From: Dryococelus australis | Taxonomy: Eukaryota; Arthropoda; Insecta; Phasmatodea; Phasmatidae | Reading direction: 5' to 3' | Assembly: GCA_029891345.1 (NCBI GenBank) | Contig: CM056994.1 | Location: forward strand, 139,522,457-139,586,456 | DNA: 64,000 nt | Shown here: positions 24,137 to 34,755 of the stretch, piece by piece | How the letters are laid out: every line of letters starts with the position of its first letter | Numbering within the stretch: the stretch's first letter is position 1 | Position numbers and translations under genes: made by a program | Notes under the pieces: generated by a model | What the model saw: the letters and a program-made list of their open reading frames with translations, nothing else | What the model was told of the DNA's origin: nothing | Database searches by the model: none

Positions 24137-24180
<44 letters not shown>
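24137..24180. repeat. (GT)n microsatellite
   Basis: Twenty-two uninterrupted GT dinucleotides, within a TG-rich lead-in that begins about 24100. Confidence 0.97.
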
Positions 24181-24182
<2 letters not shown>

Positions 24183-24189
24183 ATCTCTA

Positions 24190-24780
24190 AACTCTTTTGA
24201 GCGCTTAACTTAATTTCACAAAACTTGGTACGTATATTCAACTTAGTAAGAATGTCTTACGTTTATAGTTTTCTAGCACGCCGGCCACTTACTTTCAGAA
24301 AGTCTGCATTTTATTATTTAGGGTGATATGTCGTATCTCGGAACCATTGAACAGTTTCAAAACTAATTTTGTATGTTGGCAAAGCATCATGTAGATAAGC
24401 ATTGAATTTAGGAATGGATACTGATGTTGGTACGCCATTTTGGAAGAGAGCACTACATAAATTAATAGAGTTTTTGTTATATTGCATGAAACAAATGGAC
24501 CGATTCCTACCAAATTTTGCAAACAAGTTCATATAATTTATTAGGTTTTGATTGAATCAGAAATTTATTTTCACAGTGGCAGCCATATAAATATTTTCTC
24601 TTCGTTTTTTATATCTACGAAACTACGAAAAATATTTCAACTAAATTTTATATGTTGACAATATCTATTAATAACAACCAAAAAATAGCATATATGTTGA
24701 CAATATCTATTAATTACAACCAAAAAAATAGCATATACAGGGACTCATCCCTTAGTAATATTTATATGGTAGCCGCATGT
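24190..24780 (+). repeat. Decayed relative of the 38-40.5 kb tandem array
   Basis: Phrases shared with the larger array include ATGTCGTATCTCGGAACCAT, GGACCGATTCCTACCAAATT and GGCAGCCATATAAATATTTT. The same TG-rich lead-in and an ACTTGGTACG..TA.AACTTAGTAAGAA opening precede both. About two half-units are present. Confidence 0.7.
24649..24733. repeat. 42-bp tandem duplication
   Basis: Two nearly identical 42-43-bp units start at 24649 and 24691 (TATATGTTGACAATATCTAT...). They differ by one substitution and one inserted A. Confidence 0.9.
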
Positions 24781-24796
24781 GAAAATACAAAGCTTT

Positions 24797-25065
24797 TAAT
24801 GTCAGGGGCTGCGGGGGACCTGCTCGCCTCTCACTAAGGCGAACCGGGTTCAATCCCCGGCCGGGCCACTTCCGGACTTTTGCATGTGGGGGTCGTGTTG
24901 TACGATGTCCCTGGTACGCGGGTTTTCTAGTTGATCTGCGGTTTCGCCCGCCGCTTCACACCGGCGCTGCTCCATGCCTACCTCAATCACCCTTATCGGC
25001 TCTCAACACATCACTGGTAAGGGCCAACCAAATCTCTTCACTCGTTCACTTTTTATATCATATCT
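24797..25065 (+). mobile_element. tRNA-derived SINE
   Basis: GGGTTCAATCCCCGGC (24847-24862) is an excellent RNA polymerase III B box in a tRNA-like T-arm, with GCCGGGCCA-type acceptor pairing behind it. A roughly 200-bp body follows that is much richer in GC than the flanks, including GCGGGTTTTCT...CGGTTTCGCCCGCC. That core resembles conserved SINE cores I know from several insect groups. The A box is poorly defined. Ends are approximate; no clear target duplication was found. Confidence 0.65.
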
Positions 25066-26642
25066 TGGGAAACATTCAACTGATAACACCAAATTTGCAG
25101 AAGTTTATGGCTGTGAAAAACTAATTAATTAAATAATTTATTAAATGTGCTAGACAATATGTAGAATAGCATCTGTAATAACATTTTACCTTACTGTACT
25201 ATATTTACTAATATACAGCACGATGCACATGAACATGTTTTCTTTTTTAGCTTGGTTTATAGTGTATGGTCAGTCGCCGTGTTGCGTCTTTGGCTCTAAT
25301 ACAGCACCAAGCAACGTCGTCCGGGACATTGAACTAAGTCAATAGCCCGAAATAAACTGTGCGGCATGATGAAACAAGCCGTGCGTTGGCGTCAAATAAA
25401 CTTCGAGGGATGAAGTGGAGATGTTAGCACGGTGCAAACATTTGACATTTATTACTGCGCTCCTCATTCAACATTGTCGTAGCGGTAGGACCACATTTAA
25501 GCCCCAGTCTGCAAATTTATGTACTTAGTCTTGTTTATTTGGTCATACTCTACATATTTTAAATGTCTTTCCTTTCCTGCCGTCCCTCAGTAGAGCAAGA
25601 GTTAGTGAGCTAGTTTTTCCAATAACGGAGACGTAAGTTTAACCATATAACGCTAAAATTTATATAATTTTCAGAGAATAATGAAAATTCAATTGCCTCG
25701 CAAATATGATCTCACATGCTACAGGAATAAAGTTAGTTTTAAAGATAGGGGCAACATTCCTTAGATAAAACTTGCGTCGAATTAAAATAACAATTTTCCA
25801 ACATACATACTGTTATACAGGCAAGATACTGTTGATACATACTTAGACGATTCCATGACGAAAGACACTGTGACTAGCTAGGCACTAACACATCGTTATG
25901 ATGTCTTACACAGACGTTTGAAGATACAATACAGACGTCCTACACTTATGCAATGGCGGAGATACGCATCAGTGCAAACTAGTCAGTGTTTGGTAGTACA
26001 GGGACAAGAAAATATTAATTGCTGTATAATAGTCACGTTTATTTATTCGGCGAACTGAAGTTAACGACAATGTGGATCGTGACGGTAAGAATTACTTAAT
26101 TAATTGCACAAAATATTTTTTTAGAGTAGCAATAAAAATAAACACTTTAGTAAAAGTCTTGCAGCGTGGGCAGTATCGGTCGAATCGACGAACTCACTGA
26201 TGCTTACCCATGACGAAACATGCTAGGTTTAATATGTTTTATATAGTTTTCCTATTCACGGGGGACATCTATTTACACTATATTCTGTAAGCTTAATAAC
26301 ACGAATTTTATGTAGCTATTACGTATGATGTTAAACCGATTACCGGCTCCAACTGGCTGACGAAAAGAGTTCAATTATTTGATTTAATTCTTGAATGCTT
26401 TTTTTCTATACATCACGTCCATTCACCATCGACGCACCATTACTTCAACAAACATGCGCTGACGTTCGTCAAACTGTGACCCCACAAGAGCAAAGACGAA
26501 CAGGAGCCACACGAGTTGTTTGTTGAATTTTCATGTTGTAAATAGTTTATGTAACACTTGCCACTTGTTTTGTTTCTATTTCAGTAGGCCAGTGTTTGCT
26601 TACAGATCCTTAACGTCCCGTCTACCCTTCTTTCTCCCGCAG
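25066..26642. other. Upstream/intron DNA of the host gene
   Basis: No exon or repeat was identified with confidence. It ends in a strong polypyrimidine tract and AG at 26641-26642. Confidence 0.45.
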
Positions 26643-27688
26643 GTCGACGACCTCGACGATTTCTTCCCTGCCTTCGGTGGGATCCCGCCAGCCACCCCGG
26701 AAGAAGTTGGAGGAGGTTTCAGGATTCGTCGTCGTCAGCAAGCAGAGCTACTACAAGCCGATCAGAAATCAAGGGGACGGTGGCTTCGGAGCCAAGGCAA
26801 TACCTTCTTGCCATACCCAACAGCCGCTACCAGAAACATTTCATTCCACACCCCGGTTGAACACACAACTGCAAAAATCACCAAACATGCCACCCCATTG
26901 TGATAAAACCTCGTCTATTTCCCCGCCAGAAGGACTTCCGCCATGCGTTAGGACAAGGAGCCATCCCCATAGCCACCCTTCTTCGGAGATCTCGAGCAGG
27001 CAAAGCAGCATGAGGCCCATCGAGGAAGAGTGCGTGCAGAACATTCGGGGTTTTGAAGAGTCGGGAACCTTGAGACGTCGCGACGAGACTCGGACGTGCT
27101 CGAGGCAGGCGACTCAGTCTGGCCGAAACTGGCCGAGTCCCTCGTCAATGTGTCACGTGAACACGCCACCGGTTCGGAAAAATCACGCGAAGGACATGTC
27201 GGAGACGAGACCGGGTGGTCATGGGTACGGCCTGCTGCAGGACTGGGGGTCGTTCCAGCAGAGAGTCGGTGTCGTGGAACGCAGCTACCAGATGCCGGAG
27301 AAGGTATCACCCACGCGTGGCACGGAAGACGTGAGCGGGGGTGGCAAGCTGGCGTCGCCGAGTGAGATCGAGCAGACACTGCTGTGCCTGGACCGCATGC
27401 TGGACATGGAGGCGGTGGTGGAGCCGCCGTGTGAGGCGGTGCACGTGGCACCAGCTGAGTTCACGTGTAGGTCGCGCGATCGACTGAGTGGTGGCAGGGT
27501 GGTGCCGCGGCCAGAGGTGCGCGAGTGCTCTATGCAGGATATAGAGGCCATGATGGTGTGCTGCCAGGAGATCCCTGAGGTGGAGAGGGTGCGCCAGGGC
27601 CTCGACCGCCAGCTAGACCTCATCAACAAGCTGGGTGCCACCATCCGCGAGAGGATGGACCTCACCGCGGCCAATGCCTGCGACACAG
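26643..27688 (+). CDS. Internal exon of an unidentified host gene
   Basis: This is a GC-rich stretch open for 348 codons (read from 26644), in sharp contrast with AT-rich flanks. A pyrimidine-rich acceptor (CCCTTCTTTCTCCCGCAG) precedes it and a consensus donor CAG|GTATGT follows. The exon enters with one leftover nucleotide and leaves with one, so flanking exons are needed. The product is rich in Ser, Pro and Arg and mostly low-complexity. It opens with a basic PPRKKLEEVSGFVVVSKQSY segment. The C-terminal third is more ordered: EIEQTLLCLDRMLDMEAVV, then a helical MQDIEAMMVCCQEIPEVERV...RQLDLINKLGATIRERMDL stretch. It could belong to a scaffold or cytoskeletal regulator, but I do not recognise the family. 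No other exon was found in the window. Confidence 0.7.
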
Positions 27689-27826
27689 GTATGTCTTCGC
27701 CAACAACCTCACTTCACGTTAAATTAGAGTGAAAATCATTGTAATTCTATTTTCAAAGATTGTGGGGTTTGTGTCAGATAGAGTAAGTTGTTCGCCTAAG
27801 GCAGGGATGAGATAGTGCGATGCAAC

Positions 27827-28207
27827 TCAGCTTACCGCTGCTTGGGTCACTATACAGTAGTTGCTGTGATTCACCGTACACAGCAGTCCTGCATATGAGT
27901 TTTGTATAATTTTTACACGTATGGTGTTTATTTCACAATATTTTCTTGTTGCTTGGTTTTCATTTAAAAGAGAATATCCGAAATTACAAATAGGAAGATA
28001 TTCCCGATCATAATCAGTGTTATGTTTTTCAACTATTGGGTCATAAGCAAAGCGACAATACACTGCCTCTGATTTATATGTTGAATGCTCTGTGGTATTG
28101 ATATCTACAGAATGACAAATTTGGGCCACAACGTGGTCTCTACCATTAATAAATTTCAGTGGGCACTGCGGTTTTTCTATCAACATATACCGTAAAAGAA
28201 AGGTCAT
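27827..28207 (-). CDS. Orphan ORF with a close TATA box
   Basis: A frame of 126 codons free of stops, in DNA where chance frames are short. It has balanced composition with nine cysteines and many tyrosines, including YCRFAYDPIVEKHNTDYDREY and a cysteine-containing C-terminal half. No signal peptide or transmembrane segment is evident and no family was recognised. A TATATAAAGG at 28265-28256 lies 49 nt upstream of the ATG, giving a very short leader. That is unusual for a host gene but common for genes of mobile or viral origin. It sits in the putative intron of the host gene, on the opposite strand. It may be a fragment of an integrated element. Confidence 0.4.
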   Translation of the reverse strand: MTFLLRYMLIEKPQCPLKFINGRDHVVAQICHSVDINTTEHSTYKSEAVYCRFAYDPIVEKHNTDYDREYLPICNFGYSLLNENQATRKYCEINTIRVKIIQNSYAGLLCTVNHSNYCIVTQAAVS

Positions 28208-28255
28208 CTTGTTACTTAAATAGTGTGGACATCATTATTTGCTCGTCTATGACAT

Positions 28256-28265
28256 CCTTTATATA
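28256..28265 (-). promoter_or_regulatory. TATA box upstream of orphan ORF
   Basis: TATATAAAGG on the minus strand, 49 nt before the ATG at 28207. Confidence 0.4.
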
Positions 28266-29334
28266 TGAGCAGGCATATGATAATTCAAAACACCATAAAC
28301 ATTTATTTACAATAATTTGTGTGAAAATACATTAAAATATTGCTTAAAATAATTGAAAACGTTAGTGTGACCAGCAGCGCACCACTAATAAAAAGGGGTC
28401 CCCCCCACCGCATTAAGCTCCATTTTCAAAAGAATCTACGTATCTAAAAGCATGCCTTTTTATTAAATATGTTAAGCGGTGTAATCATTTTGGTCAAATT
28501 TCTTAGTTATAGACTTTAATTGTTTTTAATATTTTCCTTTTAAGTGACATATAATTGTGTGATACAAGCATGTGATACACTGTAACATAAAAAGTACCAA
28601 ACAAATTAAGAAATTTGTACATAAATGTTGATTGCATAATTTAATATACCTATTATCTGTTTAAACACATTTATTAACTTTTCTCAGACCTTTACAAGCA
28701 ACACGATTTTAACATATGAAGTATAAGTAGAATAATTATGGTGAGTCTGGCATAAGGGGTTTGGGTCCGGCTCCAGCGCCGGCCGGCCGCCATGTTAATA
28801 TTTCACCCAACCACCATGTTGGATGCCATGACCTTGAATGACCTCGAGCACAAAAAATTCCAAAAATCCAGAAAATATATTAAAAACACGTAATTTTTTT
28901 TACATATTTATTTTAAATTGTTATTAAAACTTTATTTTAAAAAAATGGGATTTATGGAGCTCCCACAGCACCACATCCAGCAGACGACATATCCACTACC
29001 TATTATTCTCATTGGTTCATTTTCCGACAGGCCTCTGGACCCCTTTCCTCATACACATTCAGTAGTATGCAGCCATCTTTTTTTTTTTTTTTTTTTCGTT
29101 TGTCATTGGTTTATATTTTCAACACCTAGGTGGTACTAGTGACCCCGACAAACATGTTATATCTAGATTACCCTCACCTTGACCTCACATCTGTGACCTT
29201 GGCCCAGTGCCCAAGACCTTGTAAGACCTTGAACAAAAAATTTTTAAAAATTCCAAAAAATATGTTATTAAAAATTAAAATATTTGTTAAAGACTTGTTT
29301 TAATTAATACTTCGATAAATATCGCAAACTTACC

Positions 29335-30160
29335 ATCAATCAGAACCACTATTAGTACCACAATCAGCACTGCAGTCAGCAATCCACACCAATCAGCACA
29401 CCAATCCCCACCAATTCACTTTAATCCAATCCATTCCACACATGAATCCTCACATCAATTCACACACAAATCGACACACTAAAACACACACCAATCCACA
29501 CACCTATCCACACAACAATACACACCAACACACATAACCACACACAAATCCATGCACCAATCCACACACCTATCCACATAAATCCACGCCAATCCACAGA
29601 CCAACTAAAACAAATTACCACATATTACTTCACACACCAACCCACACCAATCCACAAAACAATACACACCAATGCACTCCAAACAACACCAATAACCACA
29701 CACAAATGAACACACCAATCCACACACCTATCCACACACCATAATACACACCAATGCACACGAATCCACACGAATCTACACGCCACTCCACGCAACAATT
29801 CACAATAGAATCCACATGCCAAATTACACGCAAATCAACGCCAATCGACACATAAATCCACTCACCATTCCACACACCAATCAACACCAATTCACACACC
29901 AATACACGCTCATCTGCACTCCAATCCATACATGAATTCACACACCAGATCACAAAAATCCAGTCAAATCACACACCAATACACACACTAATCCCCACCA
30001 ATCTACACACAAATCCACACCAATCCAGACCAATTCACATCAATTCTTCGCAATCCTCCTCAATTCACAACAATCTACGACAATCATTCGGAATCCACAG
30101 TAATCTACAACAATCCTTCTCAATACTCTTCCACAATTCACAACAAGCCATGCAAATCCT
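29335..30160 (+). repeat. CA-rich minisatellite (CCAATCCACACA) in left arm
   Basis: An irregular tandem array of roughly 11-16-bp units such as CCAATCCACACA, CACCAATCCACA and ACACCAATTCACA. Small open frames on either strand are products of the repeat and are not genes. Confidence 0.9.
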
Positions 30161-30400
30161 TCGATTAATCACAATCCTTGGATCAGTCCTTATACTTTGA
30201 ACAATTCCAAACCATCGTAATCCTCCTTCACAATCTGCAACAGCACATGCTTATCTTTCGATCCATCCCAATCCTTTGCAATCCTCCTCTGCAGTCTACA
30301 GCAATCCATGTCATTCCTTCAATGAATCTCAACCCTTCGATCAATCCCAATCCTTCGATCGATACTTCGATCAATTCTTCAGATTGTTTTCTACGCATAT
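30161..30400 (+). repeat. CAATCCTTCGAT minisatellite in left arm
   Basis: Short units based on CAATCCTTCGAT(C) and CAATCCTC(C)T, adjoining the CA-rich array. They mirror 33870-34070 in the other arm. Confidence 0.8.
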
Positions 30401-30639
30401 GTAAAGAAATTACATTCGTTCGCCTACTGTCTCCCAATTTGTACATGTCGACAAAATTATTAAATTGTGTGCCTTCAACTATTTTTGTATTTTTATACTA
30501 AAGCGTTTATCGTAATTATTCATTCGAATCTTTCCATTGACAGTCGAATGCTCATAGCACTGCTTTAGAGTTTTGAGGGGGAAAATGCAACCCACAAAAA
30601 TAAATCCGTTATTTTATTATAATAATTTATTAATATTTG

Positions 30640-31485
30640 GTCATTGCAATTTCAAAATAAAGCATTTGAAACATCATGCGAATATCCCGGAGCTTTCAGC
30701 TCACTAATGATTGAAGATATCTTGTTAATGTGCATGAAATACATCCATTTTTGAAGGTAAATCAGATTTCTGTGACTATCGACAAGTTCATTCGGGTCTT
30801 CGGGAAATATGTATATAGCCAGTATTCTCATCGTTTTCTGCCTTCTTCATTATGCTTGTTGCAGTAAATGGTGTTTGAGGGGTGTGTCATTGCTTCGAGA
30901 AAATCACCATCATCGTCTTTAGCACTATGGTTGTCTTCATGTTGATTTTTACAGTACGCTCTTCATGGTCATTTTCACTTCGCTTTTTGTATTATATATT
31001 GCATCTGCTTTTCTTTGTAGCAAGTGTTGTATGATCATCATTATTTAGAGCCGAGGACTATTTATTTTTAAGTTCGTCGATTTCACGCGAAAGTTTTGCA
31101 AATGAACATTCCATACAAACCGACTCTACTGCACTCATTCCGTCTTTAGTATTAACTGTATCATAACAATCGCCCGTCAAATTGATACTCGTCGATGTAG
31201 CAAGAGGTATTGCCGGTAACACTTGCGGACTTCCGGTAGACGAATCCTTGCAGATCTCGGTATGTTCTTTGAATGTATGCCTTGCAACAAACTGCATGTG
31301 TCGTAATGCTTTATCGCGCGAAAAAAACTCTTCATACAGGCCGTTCTCTCATGCCGATGAGCACTTTGACCATAGGTGAAAACTCGATCGTAGAATCGGC
31401 ACTGGCGACAACTAGTAAGCGGTGATACAGTTCTCTGCTCCATGATCTTTCTGGTAAAAGACAGGCCTTCGTATTCACAATTCAT
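30640..31485 (-). pseudogene. Zinc-finger gene copy, left arm of foldback element
   Basis: Starts MNCEYEGLSFTRKIMEQR at 31485. A C2HC-type finger follows (CRQCRFYDRVFTYGQSAHRH..TAC, about 31350-31430), in which one Cys of the canonical pair has become Tyr compared with the other arm. Downstream frames are shifted. They encode charged residues and a C-terminal FPEDPNELVD-like segment (about 30790-30830) before the end. It is divergent from, but clearly homologous to, the copy at 32784-33585. Function is unknown; an N-terminal finger suggests nucleic-acid binding, perhaps of the element's own ends. Confidence 0.55.
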
Positions 31486-31529
31486 TTTCGCGGTATGACA
31501 AGAGAGCGCTACCAATTCGAAGATCACCT

Positions 31530-32720
31530 TAAGGTGTCATAATGCCAACTGCCGTTGTTTTCTATATAAATGAGCTTATTTTTTCATTAAAGAGCATAGC
31601 TTGTGCTCACAAAAGTCCTGCCACCATAAAATTTATGTGTAAAGAAATATGGCAACACTCGGAGAGAAACCACATACTTGTTCGTCCCTGAAGAAAACAT
31701 GCATGTACGTACATAATAATAAATTATTTAAATTATGCTTGCTGGCATACTAATAAATAAAAATAATACATTTTTAATAAATTTATGTTTTCATATTTAT
31801 ATGTAATATGTATAAAATTAATTTAAAATATGTTTTCATTTTCATACAGATAAATAATTATGTATAAAATAAATTATAAATATATTTATTAATATATTGA
31901 TGTATACATAATCATCTGCAAGTTTTCTTCTGGGGCGAACGAGAATGTGGGTTTTCTCAGAGTGCTCCCATATTATTTTACTAATAAATTTGGTGGTTGA
32001 AGGCCTACGTGGGCACAAGCTAGTCTCTTTACTGTTAATTAAACCACTTTTATGCAGGAAAATTGGGTTTGGTTGTGTTGGGGACACGGCCGTTAGTTTT
32101 GCGTGAATACGAAAACATTATGTTCGTACGCGTTTATGTTTATTTAACGTTCCTGGCACCACTTCACTCGATCATATGGGGTTTTGTGGGTATCACTGAA
32201 CTGCTTTTGAGGTGCTCTTTTCAAACGTATACGATTTATGTATTTCGACTTGACTTTTTGATGTTTAAATGCAGAATTTGTGTTAAATCTTCTTAATTTT
32301 TTACATTAAACCCATGCAATTTCACAATAACCATGCCATACAAATGTTTATACATGCAATCGATTTACCTTGACGAGAGCTGTTGATTGAAACTGAAACG
32401 AGAGTCGTAGAATATCGTAGTCAAAAGTAATGCTATGCGGTAGTTATGAGACGTGGCGAAAGGAACTCTGACAAAAACAAAATTTCGCCAACCCCCCTCC
32501 CCCCCCCCCAACCAACGCTAGTTGCTTTGCAGTCCTCACTCAACGTAATATATTATTTGATCCTTTGGCAATCGAGTGGTGTAATTGAATTTTGAACGCA
32601 GACATTTGATTCGGAGCTGCAAAGCCAAATTGTACCCCTAATTTTTTATCATCAAATTTTTTGAATCGCCTCCCACTGTGGTTGCAAATTTAAAGACGTA
32701 TTCACGTCAAAAAATTACTT
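31530..32720. other. Central spacer of the foldback element
   Basis: 31590-32040 is a smaller palindrome centred near 31810, with the repeated phrases CAGGAC-type, GCACAAGCTA and GTTTTCTTC.GGG.CGAAC. 32070-32720 is present only on the right side and includes a poly-C run near 32501-32518. Short frames here (31842-32087, 32063-32296) have no recognisable domain. Confidence 0.55.
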
Positions 32721-32783
32721 TTTACCTTCTGATATTGTGAGGTTTTCACTAATTAGGAAGCATTCTATCATCATATCACAAAT

Positions 32784-33585
32784 ATGAATTGCGAATACGA
32801 AGGCCTGCATTTGACCTCAACGATCATGGAGCCGCGACTTGTATCATCGCTAACTGGCTGTTGCCAGTGCTGTTTCTGCGATCGAGTTTTCACCTATGGT
32901 CAAAATGCTCGTCAGCATGAGAGAATGGCTTGTACATAGAGTCCTTTCGTCCAATGCCGTTTGTGCAAGGCGATATATTGAAAGAAAATACCCGGATCTG
33001 CAAGGATTTATCTACTGGGAGTCAGCACAAGTGTTGCTGGTAATACCTCATGCTACAGCAATGGGTACCGATTCAACAGGCGACTATGATGAGACAGTTA
33101 ATACTAAAGATGGAATGAATGTAGTATAGTTGCTTTGTGTGTAATGTACACTTGCCAGTCTTTTGCATGAAGTCGACTAACCCAAAAATAAACGGTCATC
33201 GGCTCTAAATATTGTTGAGCATAAAACTCTTATTACAGAGAAAAGCAAATTTATTATCGAATACAAAACAGGAGGTGAAGATGACCATGAAGAGAGCATT
33301 GATGAAAATGAACATGACAGTGATAATGTTGAAGATGATGATGATGGTTATTTTCTCGATGCACCGACGCATACTTCCAACACATTTTCTGCAACAAGCG
33401 AAATGAAGAAGGCAGAAGATGCCACGTATACTAGCTACATATTTCCCAAAGACCCAAATAAACTTGTTGGTAAACTCATATACTTGATTGACGTTTAAAA
33501 ACACGGGTATCTTACGCACATTAACGATAAATATTCAATTATTATTAAATTGGAAGATCGGAGATACACAATATTATATGAATAA
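32784..33585 (+). pseudogene. Zinc-finger gene copy, right arm of foldback element
   Basis: Starts MNCEYEGLHLTSTIMEPR at 32784. The finger is better kept than in the left arm: CCQCCFCDRVFTYGQ then NARQHERMAC. Stops and frameshifts follow. A later frame shows an acidic run (EDDHEESIDENEHDSDN, about 33275-33340) with a GAT-rich codon tract. It ends in YIFPKDPNKLVGKLIYLID (about 33440-33497) and a KLEDRRYTILYE end. The layout finger / charged linker / DPN-LV end is shared by both copies. I recognise it only vaguely from uncharacterised insect proteins. Confidence 0.6.
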
Positions 33586-33864
33586 CTATTTTTTTTATAA
33601 AATTGCAATTACAAAATAGAAATGAATTATTACTAAATAATTTTTTTTGTGTCTCACATTCGTTTTTCTCTCACAATTTTAAAGTGGTGTTATCAGCAAC
33701 TGACTATTAATGGAAATATCTGCTTATAGAATTATAATAAAGTCTTTAGTACAATTTATACATAGATAGTTAACTGCATACAATTAATTAATTCTGTTAT
33801 TATGTACAAATTGGGAGACAGTTGGCGAACGAATGTAATTTCTATACATATGGGTGGGAGACCA

Positions 33865-34070
33865 ACCGAATTATTGATCGAAGCATCGATCGAAGGATTG
33901 AGATTGATCGAAGGATTGTGATTGATCGAAGGATTGGGATTGATCGAAAGATTGGGATTTATCGAAGGATTGAGATTGATTGAAGGATTTACATGGTTTA
34001 CTGTGGATCGCAGAGGAAGATTACCAAGAATTGGGATTGATTGAAGGATCGGGATTTATTCAATGATTAT
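33865..34070 (-). repeat. GATCGAAGGATTGGGATT minisatellite in right arm
   Basis: About ten units of roughly 20 bp (GATTGATCGAAGGATTGGGA-like). Mirror of 30161-30400. Confidence 0.9.
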
Positions 34071-34074
34071 TATA

Positions 34075-34755
34075 GAGGGAATGATTGGCTTGGGTTGCTG
34101 TGGATTGTGGAGGAGGATTGCAAAATATTGCTGTAGATTGCGAAGGATTGTCGTATATTGCTGTGGATTGCGGAGGAGTGTTGCGAAGGATTGGTATGGA
34201 TTCGTATGGATTGGTTTCGATTGGTGTGTGATTGGTGTGGATTTGTGTTAGGATTGATGTAGATTGGTGTGTGAATTCGTGTGGATGGGTTGTGTGGATT
34301 GAAATGGATTGGTGTGTAGATTGATATGATGATTGGTGCGATTGGTGTGATTGGTGTGTGATTAGCATTGATTGAGGTGGATTCGTGTGTGTATTGGGAT
34401 GGATTGGCGTGTGGATTGATGTGTGGATTAGTGTGCGATTGGTGTGGATTGGTGTGTGGATTTTGCATTGTTTGGTGATGTGGTTTGGCATGTATTGTGT
34501 GGTTTGTTGTGAATTAGTGTGTGGGTTGGTTTAGAATAGGTGTGTGTATTGGTGTGGTTTGGTGTGGTTTGGTGTGTGGATTGATGTGGATGGTGTGTAT
34601 ATTGTTTTGGATTGGTGTGCTGTTTGTTGTGTGGATTCATGTGTGGATTGAAGTAGTTTGATTTGTGGATTAGTGTGGGATTGGGTGTGGTGTATCTATG
34701 AATTGGAGTGGTTTGGAGTGAATTGGTGTCAATTGGCATGGATTGGTTTGACTTG
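34075..34755 (-). repeat. TG-rich minisatellite (GGATTGGTGTGT) in right arm
   Basis: Irregular units of GGATTGGTGTGT and relatives, mirror of 29335-30160. The several 60-140-codon frames across it (for example 34060-34491 and 34428-34847) are repeat artefacts rich in Thr, His, Asn, Pro and Ser. Confidence 0.9.

Larger units (their letters stand above)
28740..31810 (+). repeat. Left arm of the foldback element
   Basis: Reverse-complement partner of 31811-35474. Strong anchors are 28740-28830 against 35380-35474, 28950-29150 against 35010-35190, 30790-30960 against 33290-33450, 31380-31500 against 32770-32890, and 31590-31720 against 31900-32030. Confidence 0.8.

Noticed and set aside
24019-24213. 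Cys/Val-rich frame of 64 codons
   Set aside because: The Cys-Val run is the translation of the (GT)n microsatellite.
24847-24862. A functional tRNA gene at the strong T-arm
   Set aside because: No anticodon arm, D-arm or acceptor 5' strand can be folded upstream; a SINE is the better reading.
26948-27686. Minus-strand frames of 133 and 167 codons opposite the host exon
   Set aside because: Shadow frames of GC-rich coding DNA on the other strand; no splice or promoter support.
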